From the NCBI RefSeq assembly GCF_028389875.1, contig NC_084672.1, positions 1,013,501 through 1,077,500 of the forward strand: a stretch of DNA of 64,000 nt, in the 5' to 3' direction. This document shows positions 25,401 to 38,400 of this stretch, one piece after another. Both the position numbers and the translations under genes were made by a program. The stretch comes from Rhea pennata (taxonomy: Eukaryota > Chordata > Aves > Rheiformes > Rheidae). Position 1 is the first letter of the stretch, and each line of letters begins with the position of its first letter. Below the pieces are notes generated by a model. That model had not been told where the DNA came from. It saw nothing but the letters and a program-made list of their open reading frames with translations, and ran no database searches.

Positions 25401-28400
25401 TTCTATGTGTCATTAAATTTAGTGGATGAGTTTGATTTTTGTTGAGGTTGAAGACCTGTAAAGATTTTGAATAGTCTAGTAAAATAAATCTTGTACATAA
25501 TAGCATTTGGTGGATATTAGCTCTGATGTCTCTGTAATTTAACTGGGTTATTGAAGTAATGCTTATCTTTGTGTTTTTGATAAAACATGTAGCTGTAAAA
25601 CTTAACTAAGATGTTTCTTCCCACTTCTCATAAGTAAGCAATTATTAAACAATATGGCAATGTTATGCTTATTTAGGAAGTCTTTCAGATTTGTACCTGC
25701 TTGAGGTTATACTGACTTCACGCAGAAGTGCACCAATCAAATGGCACTGGTGAAAAAAACAACAATTTTTTGTAATACCTCTGCTCAAGGGTAAGAAATA
25801 TAAATGCTGTTATCTCTATATATTTTCTAATTTAGTTAGAGGCACCAGAGGAACATAAAGAACTTACACCAGAAGAACAGTTAGCAGACAAACTACGACT
25901 AAAGAAATTACAAGAGGAGTCAGACCTTGAGTTAGCAAAAGAAACATTTGGTAAGTGTGTTATACTTAAGCAAGTCAATGCAATTGTAGCATGACAAAAG
26001 TACTGTGTCATCTAAATACAACATTCAGTTGTACCTAGATAGCCTACAAAAAGAATGGATTAGGATTTAAATGATAGGATACATGCAGGTTGTATTTGGA
26101 TTCAAATGCCTGTTTATTCTCTGTAACTGCTGGAAGCATATCCTGGTACTAACAAGATATTTCAAGAACCAAAAAACCACTTCTTTAGAATGTAAGTTTC
26201 TTTTTCTTGTAAGTCTTAACATCTCTTGGTAGGAGCTTATAGGAAGAAGGTAACTGATTGAAATTTTCAAACAAGTAGCTGTTTCTGGTAAAAAAAAAAA
26301 AAAAATAGAGGCTAGCACTTAGTCTTTCTTATACTAATGTTGTGAGGTGCTTTACAATGTGGAGTTAAGCTCGAGGCTTTGGATGAGTGTGGCACAGCAT
26401 AATGCATGCATACTTTACTTCAGGCAATCTATTTAGTAAGCTAGGCATTGAAAAAACTGGTTAAGTTGGTGGAATGAGCTTGTTTCCTGGGCTAGAAGGA
26501 AGCAGACTCAAGGTAGGTGATTCTGGTTTTGTGCTTTGACAGAACTGGTGAAGATGCTGATTTATAGCAGCATTCTTCAAACATGAAAGTGTGTTTCTTT
26601 CTTTCTTTCAAGTTATTTATACAGCAGTGAAAGGCTACTGTGTGAATGTTCTGAAAGAGTACAAGCCCCTTTGGGGGGGAAATGTATTTGACTGACTGTC
26701 TTACAAAGAATGAACTAAATTTTACCCTGATGAGCTCAAGACATGAATTCTTTAAGAGAAGAGGTGCTCTGTATAGTGAACACAGCTCCAGAGAACACCT
26801 CATTCAATTCACTAAGCTTTGCATCTAAATCTGTATCTTAAGTTCAGATTTATAACTCAGTGTGTTAGCTTTTGTGTGGCAAAAACCAGTGGGAAATAAG
26901 TGAGCAAATTTGGTTTTGCTTCCTGCCCTTGACAGCATCAGTAGAGGTAAAGTGAATGGAGTTACTTGTTTTGTCTGATGTCACCTTTTAGGGATCTCAG
27001 CTAATGTTTTCTTTAATACGTATGCCTTTACTTGCAGGTGTAAATAACACTTGTGGAATAGATGCCATGAATCCCTCTTCAAAAGATGACTTCACGGAAT
27101 TTGGCAAGCTACTAAAAGAGAAAATTACACAGTATGAAAAATCATTACATTATGCGAGTTTTTTGGAAGCATTAGTTCGAGACGTATGTATTTCATGTAA
27201 GTTAAGTGAAAAACTTAGAATGCCAAAATTGTAATGAGGCTATGGTTGAAAACCTGCTACACAAAAATTTTAAATCAAGATTAATCTGTGTAGCTTATAC
27301 TAAATGAAGTACTAGCATCTGTCCCAGTGACTTGTATCTGCTTCTATTTCTACAAATTTTATTACAGATAGTGTTTGTGCAAGACTTGAACTCTTTCAGC
27401 ATGTCAGTTAAGGCAGTCACTGTATGAAAGCGTGAATTTTTATGCTGATCTAAATTTTGCACACTTCTCTTGAAGCAACTTCTGGAAAAGTGACTCCCTG
27501 AGGCAAATAACTTGAGTAGATCAGTTAAGAGGAAACTGTAAAGTTAGGTTCATATAACTCTGCAAAATAACTTGTTCTGGAATGCAGCATTTAACTATAC
27601 AGAGATAAAACTAGGTTAAACTCACTACCACCACCACTCACCTCCCCCTGCTGGCTGGTAGGCTGTATTGGGTGAACTAATTGTTTGAGACCTCTTTTCC
27701 TGTACTGTGCATGTATTGTCCTACTGTAATAGTATCAAGCAGTAACTTGATACTATTTAGTGCTGTATAAATACAGTGATGGTTGCCTTACTGAAGATAC
27801 TTCCTAGGGATCATCTGAAATGCTAATTATGATGTGCTAGGGGCCTGAGTTACCTAGTCTGCATTCTGCTAATAAACTGATTTAAATCAAGTAATTGCCA
27901 AGTACTTAATAATGCTGATTTCCTGATTTTTTTTTTTTTGAGAATTTTAATGTTAGATGATTTAACTGCCTTCTAAGAACAGTATTGATGTTTTTTTTTT
28001 TTCCTAATGTAGTGGAAATTGATGATTTGAAAAAGATCACAAATTCTTTGACAGTACTATGCAGTGAAAAACAAAAACAAGAAAAGGTAAGACTTCTGTG
28101 TTTTTCTGAAGCAATAGCATTAGCCACTAAATATGCTAATCTGTAAAATAGAAATAGTTCCAATATTTAATTGAACTTCTGATTTTGTTATATGCAGTGG
28201 CAGCAGATGAAATGATAAACCTGGATGCGATTTTAGTATTAAATACTTAAATGTATGTGGTAATCAGGAGCTGATTAAATTTAGAGAGAGATCACAGGGA
28301 AAATCCTGATTAATTTACATGAATAATCTTATCTACATACTTTGTTCCATTTTATGCTGTGTCTTGGAGTAAAAATGGCTTCCATCAATATCCTGAAAAT

Positions 28401-29596
28401 GTAAGTCAACCTCCTTTCTAGTTATACATCAAGTTAATATCAGATATTGATGGAAGTAACTTAAATATTTGCCAAACTGTCTCTGGCATTTTGAATAAGA
28501 GATAAGTGGAATTTGTATGGTGCCTTGCAAGCTACATGAGCAATAACTGCATAGGCAAGGGAGAGTAAGTTTTAAAAGGTAACTTAAAGTGTAACTGATG
28601 GTTAATGTGATGCAAAACAAATGTATGCAATAAAACAGTGCTAAAACTTCAAGGTGGTTTGGGATTCAGTGTTGATAGCAACAAATTCAAGCAGAAGACA
28701 TCACTAGCAATGCAACTTTTTCATTGTTTTACGTCAAACTGGAGGATTATTAGGAAAAAAAAGGCTGAGCATTGTTCCATTTAAATATAACTTAAAAGCA
28801 AAATGTAAAATGAGAAACTTCAGATGCAAACTGTTTTAGTGGCAGGTGTTTTTTCTATGATGCTATTTCTAATTCATGTACAGTGTTACTGCATTCAGTC
28901 TACCGTTTGGCAAATGTGATAAACTTTAATATGAACTAGACTTTAGGGAGATGTTTGTGACTTATTGAAACATTTTTTAAGTATTTTATTTCTACTTTCT
29001 ATGGTTTTATACTCTTCTCTCCTGTTTTTTTTTTTTTCATCTAAATTTGTTAGTCTAACTACTGAAACCTGCACTGACAAAAATCCAGTAAGGCAGAGCT
29101 TTATCCTGAAAGGGGTAACTTTGTTCTGTGAAGTTTGTTAGGACTTATTTTGCAAGGAAGATATTCAGCTGCTGGTGATAAAAGCCACATTAAGTTCCTT
29201 ACATTGAGTAATTATATAAAACTGAGCATTTGACTTTGCACTTAAGTAGTTACTCTGCTTGTTTAGAGTCTTAATGAAGTAGGATGAACAACAAGACATA
29301 GGAGAGTGCACGTAATGTTTTGATTAGTGAGGTTAAACTGCAGGGAGTATTGGGACACTTAGAAATATAATAGCTTTACTATGAATAGATTGCAGCTGTT
29401 CAAATCAGAATAATGACAAATTACTGTGGATCTTTAAGTAAACATGCTCTTCTTGGTATTTAAGCAAAGTAAAGCCAAAAAGAAGAAAAAAGGTGTTGTG
29501 CCTGGCGGTGGTCTAAAGGCTACTATGAAAGATGACCTGGCTGATTATGGAGGATATGATGGAGAATATGTACAAGATTTTGAAGACTTCATGTGA
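19492..29596 (+). CDS. EIF3J: Eukaryotic translation initiation factor 3 subunit J, complete
   Basis: Eight coding exons join without a frame break: 19492-19516, 19611-19711, 25069-25126, 25286-25377, 25836-25950, 27038-27196, 28013-28086 and 29465-29596. The product is 251 aa (human about 258). eIF3j is the loosely bound eIF3 subunit. It contacts eIF3b and the 40S decoding centre/mRNA entry channel and influences start-site selection and recycling. Visible features are the start MAAEADSWDADSF in strong Kozak context (A at -3, G at +4), an acidic segment with a conserved tryptophan (DNWDDEEEEEE, W45) that in the family binds the eIF3b RRM, a lysine/glutamate-rich coiled coil (about 62-95), LTPEEQLADKLRLKKLQEES, AMNPSSKDDFTEFGKLLKEK, SLEIDDLKKITNSLTVLCSE, and the basic then Gly/Tyr-rich tail ending YVQDFEDFM. 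All introns are GT-AG. The N-terminal 40 residues are shorter and differ most from the mammalian protein. Introns 25951-27037, 27197-28012 and 28087-29464 hold nothing recognisable. Confidence 0.97.
20443..20513 (+). other. Strong pyrimidine tract with AG and AATAAA inside EIF3J intron 2
   Basis: A C/T tract of about 45 nt, including runs of six and eight C, ends at AG 20489-20490. A second AG (CACCACAG) ends at 20501, and an AATAAA follows at 20508-20513. A CAG/GTTTGG donor-like site follows at about 20535. Together these look like an unused or alternative 3' splice site. No conserved coding follows. Confidence 0.35.
24348..24366. repeat. Short hairpin in EIF3J intron 2
   Basis: AGTCGGT (24348-24354) and ACCGACT (24360-24366) are perfectly complementary around a five-base A-rich loop. 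Pairing continues outward for two or three more positions with one G.T wobble. It contains two CpGs in an otherwise CpG-poor intron. No snoRNA box pair or known miRNA was recognised. Confidence 0.5.
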
Positions 29597-30498
29597 CACT
29601 TCTCTTCCCTTCTGTTGTCTTTCTTTTGCCCATAATCCCTTAAACATGTAGCACAACTTTTCCTTTAAATTCTGCCAAATGCTACAATCAAAATTGCAGT
29701 ATCTTTGTGCTGGTGGTTTAACTCTTTGACACATCAGTGCTAAAGCATTGGGATTCCTGTTCTGTGGTCAAGGGGTTAAAATGAAGAAACTCAAATGCAG
29801 TAAATGCAGTTAAACAAAATTCTGATAATGGTAATGGTTGTTACTATGAAATCATACAGCAACAACTAAATTGGAAATGAATTTCAACAAGGCAAAGTGT
29901 TATTACCAGCACAGTTCAGTGATATGGCCTTAACTGTATGTCCTTGAATGACTTGTTTCATGAACAAAAGCAGTTTGCAGCAAGGGCTTGGTGTGCACTT
30001 AGTATTAAAATTGCTTTGTCTTAAGTTAGAGCTTGAGGTTTTCAGTATATTGTGAAGGGGAACTGCTAACTTCAGAGTGAGGATACTGCACCTGAAAATG
30101 CATCACTTGAGATACCCAGTACTTCAAAGCTTGTCATCTAAACAGAACACTTTTTTTGGGTCAGAATAAGGAAATTTTTTCAAATAAGGAACTATGACTT
30201 GTGTCTTGAGTATAAAGTTTAGTTTCCATTCATCTAAATTTTTACTAATGCAGCTGTATGGGTTGGGTATTCTTTAACAGTTAATTGCCTGGTTTAAGTG
30301 TAAAAAAAACAAACTTCCTTTTGTTTTCAGGGGTTGTGGTAGATCTTTCACGACTCAGCCATTTTCTTTCATTTAAAAAAACTTGCTTAGCAAACTGCAA
30401 CAGTTACTACAGTTGGGCAAATTGTTACGTTAACAATTATGACATCTGCAATGTTTTATAAAGCAACTAATTTAATAAAATCACTATTGTGAAGACTT
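29597..30498 (+). other. EIF3J: EIF3J 3' untranslated region
   Basis: About 0.9 kb of AT-rich non-coding sequence from the TGA at 29594-29596 to just past the AATAAA at 30474. No ORF of note on the plus strand. Confidence 0.85.
30474..30479 (+). terminator. EIF3J: Poly(A) signal AATAAA, EIF3J
   Basis: Canonical hexamer in TTTAATAAAATCAC about 880 nt after the stop codon, followed by a GTGAAGAC...GGTGTCTTTG GT/T-rich downstream element. This is the best candidate 3' end. Confidence 0.85.
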
Positions 30499-30499
30499 C

Positions 30500-31237
30500 A
30501 CTGCAGGTGTCTTTGGACTAGTTATTTTTAGTAGTAATTACAAAAAAAAGGTTGAAATGGCAGAGCTGTACAAATGAGCTGGGTGTGTGTTTTACTAAGT
30601 CTAGTCTTTGCTCTGACCTGCAGCTAAACTGGTGCTTGAAGTGCAAGACTGTCTGCTTGTAAAATAGCTATCCTTTATGATAAGACTTCTACAGATGCTG
30701 ATGGTAAACAAAATGCAGGATTACCATAATCTAATCATTTCTACAATTAACTTCATCTTTCCTGTTGTTGGAAATGCTGATTTTTAGTAGCTCGTACTTG
30801 CATCAGGCATATCTTACCAGTGCAAGTTAAGACAATTTGTTCTACTTAGTAGCTACCATTTCTACAAGAAGTCTTGAGTACTAAATTCAGAAGTTCCAAT
30901 TTACTCAACTGTTTGGTCCTGATATATATGGGGTGGGCTAAGGGGGGGGGGGAGTGTACACACACTCCTACAAAACAGGATTTTGTCTTTTAGAACCCTC
31001 CTAGTGTTTGCAGTACCAAATTTTCAAAGAATCTGAGGTGGTAAATATCAGAAGGTTGGCTATTTTTATATTGTCTAGTTAAGGTTCCCCTTTCATGCTA
31101 GTCACTTTAAAGTTCAATTTAAAAGCTTGCCAGCCATTATTTGACTCAGTCCTGGACTTAGTCTTATGGGACTGACTGGAATTGTCATTTAAAATGACGA
31201 GTTCCGTTCTTGCTTAATCCTCACTACATAAAAATAT
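30500..31237. other. Convergent intergenic region EIF3J / SPG11
   Basis: A short interval between the tail-to-tail genes. It holds a run of eleven G at 30942-30952. Immediately after lies a 7-bp hairpin (GGAGTGT at 30951-30957 with ACACTCC at 30962-30968, four-base loop). No gene was recognised. The boundary with the SPG11 3' UTR is uncertain because several minus-strand AATAAA signals exist between 31238 and 32278. Confidence 0.6.
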
Positions 31238-31860
31238 TTTATTAGAGGTGTATCAAAGGAGCTAATGACCTGTATTAGATCTCTTTACAGCTTTTAACAC
31301 TGTTACTGCACATTTGAGGTAAGTGCTGGATGAGTAATACTTCAGGTAAATGCAAGAGTTGCTAGCATGAACATCTGTACTCAGAAGGAACTGGTAAGAT
31401 GTAAGACCAAGTAAGCATCTTTTTTGCTCATTAAAATACAATTACTGTAGCAACCCTGTTGCTAGGATAACATCTAGAGATAATACTGTATCACTGTTTG
31501 AGGTAAGTAATTTTACTTAAAAGCTGTTTGTATGCTACACTCAGCTCTAGTTTTGGGCAAGAGACCCCCGTTTCGAATTGGTGGAAAGCTCTTCAGACTA
31601 TATTTATTTTCTGGACAATGCAGATTCAAAGTGGAACTTTGCTTCAGACAGAAATCTGTGGTCACGTGTCATCATCTTTTACAGTTACGCCAGACCCAAT
31701 CTTGTAAACTTGCCAAAACATCTTAAAGGCAGAATGCTATGGTTACTAGCTCAGGACAGGGCATCAATACAAACTAAATTCCCGTCTGTCCAGTAGAAGT
31801 TTCTAAACAAGGAGTTAAAGTTTCATAACTATGGAATCTAATCTTGTGCTTGGTTTTGGG

Positions 31861-31883
31861 TTTTTTTTTTTTTTTTTTTTTTT
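31861..31883. repeat. Poly(T) tract with GTT/T-rich flank
   Basis: At least 23 consecutive T, followed by GTTGTTGTTTTGGGG and more T. It lies in the possible distal SPG11 3' UTR, where it reads as poly(A) on the SPG11 strand. Confidence 0.85.
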
Positions 31884-32136
31884 GTTGTTGTTTTGGGGTT
31901 TTTTTTAACTCCAAGATAGTAGTAAATAATTAAGTATATGATGTTTAGATCTGTACAGATTATTGCACTTTAGCATATGTTTTTATCTTCTAGTTTGATA
32001 ATGAAACTGGAATCAAAGAATATAAAAAGAATGGAACATCTTACCGTGTATCTAACATTCTCAAAGGAGCCTACCAATTTTCCTTCTGGTACTTCATTGT
32101 CAGTCTACTGGATGTTCTGCAAATTCTGCCTCAGCC

Positions 32137-32142
32137 TTTATT
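32137..32142 (-). terminator. SPG11: Candidate poly(A) signal, SPG11 (distal)
   Basis: AATAAA on the minus strand, about 330 nt after the SPG11 stop codon. Further minus-strand AATAAA hexamers lie at 31603-31608 and 31238-31243, so the gene may use several 3' ends. Confidence 0.4.
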
Positions 32143-32272
32143 TTTGTTTGTTTGGATAAAATTCCTATAGAAATCTATCAACCACCCCCCTATTTTAAAA
32201 GGCCACTGGATCTCTTGAGATCTATCACTAACTGTGCCAGTCTGTTAGTCAAGTATTTTGTAAAGAGTAGGA

Positions 32273-32278
32273 TTTATT
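32273..32278 (-). terminator. SPG11: Candidate poly(A) signal, SPG11 (proximal)
   Basis: Minus-strand AATAAA about 195 nt downstream of the SPG11 stop codon. This is the closest canonical signal and fits a short 3' UTR. Confidence 0.5.
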
Positions 32279-32472
32279 ATAAAAAACACAACAAGGTTAA
32301 CACAGTCTCAGCATCTTATATACTTACAGCCACCACCACTCTTCTATAGAAACTTTCACATAGCAGCATATCATTGTAAGCAGGTAGTTGATAAAACATT
32401 TGTTAAAGAATCAGTACTAACCATGCAAGGTGTGGCACTAGTTCTTGTCAGAGCCAGCAGAGAGGTTGGAGT

Positions 32473-35400
32473 CTAGTTTGATAACATATCATTAAGACAA
32501 CAGCCAGTCTGTGCATCCTTCAGAAGCATATTTACCACATCATAGAACTTGTTATCATAAGCCAATCTGTAGTACGTGTAGATGTCTTCACAGTAAGAAA
32601 GAAATTTCTTCAGATTTTTCAGAGCGGCATCAGTAGGTGGGTGTTGTTTAACTCTGAAAAGAATTTTATGTAAAAATGAAATAGGAAAAAGGCTTCACAG
32701 ACGATTATGATGATCTTAGTACAAGAACTACCCCTCTCTCTCCTCTCTTTTTTTTTAAGAGTTGTGTTCAATATACCTATTTATTTGATTCTTCTGGCTA
32801 TTTAGTTTGTTCCGATTCATTTAAAAAAAAATTGATCTCACCAGCACCCTTAAGGCACCCCATTCATCCCACTCAATAAAAATGACACACCTAGCGCTAT
32901 TTCCACAACATGCTTTAAAAGATACTGAACATAGACCTCAGGTCCCTATATACTAGGCTTTATCCCAGAAATGGTTATAATTAGTACTAAACAGATCTAT
33001 ATGCTTTTAAACATGCAGCTTGATCCTCTGAAGTCACCTGTAGAAAAGAAATTCTCTGTCTACAGAACTACTTACTTCTTAGCAATCTCCTCAAAAATGC
33101 TAGGTTTGAGTAGTCTTTGTTGTTTAAATTCTTCTAAGTAATTGAAGTCTCCCTTAGTGATCACTTGTTGATAAAGAACTTCAGCCCAATCTGGAACAAA
33201 GTCATATGCCTCAGCCACGATAGTAGCCTATAGGGAGAAAAGATGCTGGCATTACTGAACAGGAAGAGTTTATTCTTCCACAGAAACATTCCTACAGTTA
33301 AAATATTTTAGGTCCTCTGTTTGGCACATCTACCTATGCTGTTCCTGAGAGCAGCCCTATTACAGAGGAATACAAGAATAACAAAATAGGCAAATAATTT
33401 TCCCTGACCTCTAAACAATGTGAAGGTCTACACAAGCCTCACCTTAATTACAACACTGGAAATCTTTGCCTACTTTTATAGATCTCAACTGCTTAAAGGA
33501 GATGTAAGGTTTATGCAACAGGAGTGCATATAAACAAAGTAGCAGTTCCTCACCTTGTCTCAAAAAATGCCCCCAAAACCCCAAAGGAGCAGAAGGGGAG
33601 GGGTGGCTGCCACACAAGCTGAAAAACCAACAGTCTATAGAATTAAGGGAATGCAAACATCATGTTAAAGGCATTGACATCAGCATGTCAAAGGGGGGGG
33701 GGTCATTTGTTCTCTCTAAAAAGCCATTTCTGTTTATTCTCAAGTTTACTAACTGAAGAAAGATGTCAATGTAAATTAGACAGAGCAGCACGAGAGCCCT
33801 TGGATAGCTGAAGTCCTGGCTGTACAATGCAGCAAGACAATAAGAGCTGCTAAAACTGTCAGGAATAGGACTTAGCCTAGATCTCCAGGCATGGTCCCAA
33901 ATGTAACAATATGATGGGATCACAGTCACTGACTTTGTGGCCACATGGAAACATCTGAGCCGCACAGTGCTTAGGTACCCATTGTTCACAACAACTATCC
34001 TCAGAAAAGCACAACTACAGCATCCTCTTATCCTACCTGATAGAATCGAGGCAAGGATATGATGCAATCCATCAAGTTCTGTCTATTCAGGTTAATCAGC
34101 ATAGTACTCTGACTGGTGTTCAGAAAATGCAGCTGGAGGGTTATCAGCTTTGTTAGCCGCTTGCAGCGCAAGGCCTGGCGGACACAGGAGTCCTATTTAA
34201 TAAATCAGACAAAGACAAATCCAAGTTTCTGAAGCATGGTTCTATAAGAAAGCAATAAATTTTCCTGAGAGCAACACTAAACACTTCAAAGTTGTCTTGT
34301 ATTTCATCTTTCAGATCACTGCAAGTTTTACCACTGATCATATTTCATTACTTTAATAGGAAGTTGTGCTCACCACAAATACTTTCATCATCAGGCTAGT
34401 TCCTAAACTCTTTATACTGTTCTATTCTTGTTTGCCTGTAAAGCATTTAAGCTCGTGATCACTCCTAAGATTAAGGAACCTAAATGTAATCCTAGATGTT
34501 AAAGTCTGAACAGGGAACAGTGTACAGACAGCTCTTTGATACAATGGTGTCATTAAGACCTGCTGGGATACTGCTGAATTGCAAGAGCACAAGAGTTTCT
34601 TTTGCTCCGTTTCAACTAGGATGGGATTCTGCACAACCTCCTTAGAGCAGCTTTGTTTGTTCTCCCAGTTCAGTCTTCATGTGCTCTCAGTGCTATACAG
34701 AAGTCATACATTCTATCTCATTTTACCTTAGAATAACTTTCTGCTGCATCAATAAAGAGAGTCAGAGCTTTCATCAGCAGTTTCTTTAAATTTGCCACAT
34801 CTTGAAGAGACTCCTCTGGGAAAAAAAAAAAAAAGAAAAAAGTCAAATAACTGATCTTTTACACAGGTGACAAGCTACAAAAATACTTACTTGTACTAAG
34901 TCTGTAGCTACTATTGTTTCAGAAAGCAGCAAGAGACTAAATAGGTTTCTAGTATTAAAAAAAAGCTCTGAACAAGGGAGAAGTAGTAGTGATACTTGTT
35001 CTTTTATGGACCAAAGCTATTGCAAGAACCATAATCAAGTGACTGAGGAACTGAAAAAGAAATCCAAATCATTCATTTGTAGTAGATACAAGCACTGACT
35101 ATTGTCAGCTAAGTTAAGAAAAGCATTTGGTTAGCTTCTATTTTAGCTACCTTTACAGCAAGTTAATTGTTTCACAGTGAGACTTCAGTTTGCAGTCTTT
35201 TGAGCTGTATAGAACTCACTAAGTTCAACTGTTAACACGCATCTTACACAAAAATACACCAAAAAAAAAAAAGCTTTGAAAACTCTGTCACATCCTCTTG
35301 AAGTGAGGAAAACATGCATATGTCCTTACCTTCTCCCATGCATGGTACTACAGGAACATTTCATCAATCATGGTAAGAACCAAAAATCTCAACTCTTCAA

Positions 35401-38400
35401 AATATACCAGTGCAGCCAGATAAATAAAGTACAGGGATATTCCAAGCTCAGCAAATAGGACCACTCCTTCCTTCCAGCCAGTGAAAGTGTAATGGATGTT
35501 ATCGGGACCACAAAATAGTCAGTCAAAACTGCATTTACCCACCAAATTTTCCTCCTTAAACAATAATAGCGTGTGCAACATTAAAGGATAATTTCACTCT
35601 CAGAAATCAGTAGTGTTGTGCTGACAACAGCACAGATGAACTTGTATATGAACTTGTATTTCTTGTTTTTGTAGTTCCCACTCACCCCAGGGCTTAGATT
35701 CAATGAGTTTAAGCTGTATACAAGCAGCAGCCTCATGATTCTCTCCTATTTCTCGACACATACTGAAGCAAAGGGCTATCATGTTATGCTTTTCACTGTC
35801 TCCTGGGCGGCAACGCTTGATGTAGTCTAGTAGAGCTGTCTTCAGTGTCCCACTCTGGTCAGAAGAAAGAATATCAGATTAAGAGCCTATTTTTTATTCA
35901 TATTTTATTGCTCACAAGCAAATTATTCTGGTACCATTTTCCAAAAAGTGATTATTACACTATCTGAGATTTCTTCACATTATCTTAAAACATAATGGGA
36001 GTATTACACGATATACCTGGGGACTGCATTATGTAAGATAAGAAAATTCAGTAGCTATGCATTTATTTACGTAAAAATATCAAAATTAACTTTTTTTGTG
36101 ACAAGAAAGTTATAAATATTTGCTATTTTATGATTTTTAAAAATCCATTAAACAGTAACTGGAATTAGAACCAAAACAGGTCATGAAAACTACAAGTGAC
36201 ATTCCAGAGCTTAATCTTTCAGTACCGTTCTCACTGCAGTACTGAACTGCATTAGAACAAATATGTTCAGCTAAAAACAGAACACAATCCAGAATGAATT
36301 AATTACTATAAAACTAGAATAACACTTCTTACACTCCAGTAATTAAAGTTTCCAAGTAATTCCACCTTGCTGTAAATACCAGTTTCTGATGTAGAGACAC
36401 AATTCTCTGAAAGTTTATCCCCCCTAGCACCCTCCACCTACTGGGTCTAATTTCTTTCTCATGAGCACTTCAAAATAATGTTTCTCATGCAGCAATTCAA
36501 ATATGTAGGTCATTTCATTGTATCGGCCGATTCCGGTTAGAAGACGAACCTGTGGAAATAACAGTGTAAGTATGAAGTGTAAAATAAAAAAGGAAATAAC
36601 TGTCTTGTGAGAGAGGATTTATCTTGTTAGGGGTAAGGCAGCACAAGGCAATGCAGCATTGTGCCAGCTGATACAGCTTCATGGCACAGTTAGTTGGGCT
36701 GCATTTGGCAGACACACTCTTACAGCCAAGGAGACTATTTTGAAATGAATCTACTGCATCTTTTTTATTGTGAGGTAAAAGGACTTCTTCTTTTTTTTTT
36801 TTTTTTTTTTTCCCTTAACCGAAATATACAGTGGACTTTCTAGGCCCCTCAAAATATTCCTTCTCCTAGTGACACCAATATATTGGGCATGTCTCAGACA
36901 TGAGGAGTTCTTTCCAGGCACGATTAAAAGATGGATGACAGCACGGTATTACAAACTATTACATTTCACTAGTGGTTGAATACTTTGAAATTTCCAGTCT
37001 AACCTACTACACTCTTCCTACTTCAGCATTCCATTATCCCCACCTCTGTTTTTCCAGAAAAGTCTTCTAATAGCCTCTATGATATAAAAATCTGTCAATC
37101 AGCACGTGTGAGCACCCACCTTTAGCTTCTACAGACACACACCACAAGACCAATGAATTAGAGGTGAAATACTGTCTTCTACTCTGTCACACATTCCCCC
37201 TGCACTGGCTCAAGATCACTAGTATTTGCTAATATGTACATGGAAACATTGATACAGCACCTGGATAAATACATATAGGACCAAAGATACATACCACAAG
37301 TCCATACTCTTCATTAGGTGCCAAATGTTCATCTGTAAGAAGCCGTGCTGCCTGCAGGACTCTAGTGATTCCTTCCATGTGGCAAGTCAAACTAAAGCAA
37401 TTATGGGCCAAAATCAGCAATTCTGTAACTGAAGAATACAAGAACTCAAATGTTTCAGTTAATAAGCTGAGGAAGTTTATTACATCTCTCTCCAAAACTG
37501 ATCCCATCTCTGCAGAGGATATAAAATCTCTCAAGCTAAAAGCAGAATTGGATTACAAAGTTGAGCTTTTATAGTTACATCCTATGGAATTTTAAGAAGT
37601 AAGTTTCTGCAACAGCACATGCTCAGTCTAGCTTCTCAATCTGTGGGAAAGTCTAGGTTTTTTGGATCATTTCCTGAAATGTTATTTTATTCAACACACA
37701 GAATTTGCAACCCCCTTCAGCAAAAGCTGACAGATAAATGTATAAGTACCCCACTACTACCAGTCAGTTCCCCATTTGAAAAAGGAAAGCCGTAAGTTTT
37801 GCACATGGACTTGAAAAAACATTCATAATTCCATACACTAAACAAATTACTTAAAGCAATAAATTATAGTATATTCCTTTTTTCATGAAATGCCTGATCT
37901 AATATTGTAAAGCAATTGTAACATGGTGGCATCCCAGATCATACTCTCAGCACCATGCAATGCACTTAATAATAATAATAAAAAAAAGTAGTATATGACC
38001 TGGTACACAACTTAAAAATGCAGATTTTGAAAATAATATGCTAAAATTCACAAAGCTATACAACTGATTTTGAGATAAACAGATTGTATCTCCATGTGTA
38101 AAAATACTGTACAATAACATACAGACTTCAGAGAGAGTTATAGTATCCCAACACGTTACTTCCCAACATTCTTTCTTCGACTTTCTTCTAACTTCTAGTA
38201 AGCCATACATGAAAATACTAATATCCATTTTGCACTGTATTACCTTGGCTACATTTGTAAACCTATTTACCGCTCTGTGACCTATAAAGTTACAAAGTGT
38301 ACAAGAGACTTCAGAAACAAAAGACTTTGAAAGTTAATTTAACAAATGGATAAAGAAAGCAATTTCTAATCATGATTAATATGAAACTAATTCTCCTTGT

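Noticed and set aside
31532-31796. Two overlapping 64- and 72-codon plus-strand frames downstream of EIF3J
   Set aside because: No recognisable domain and two frames open at once by chance. The segment lies opposite the probable SPG11 3' UTR.
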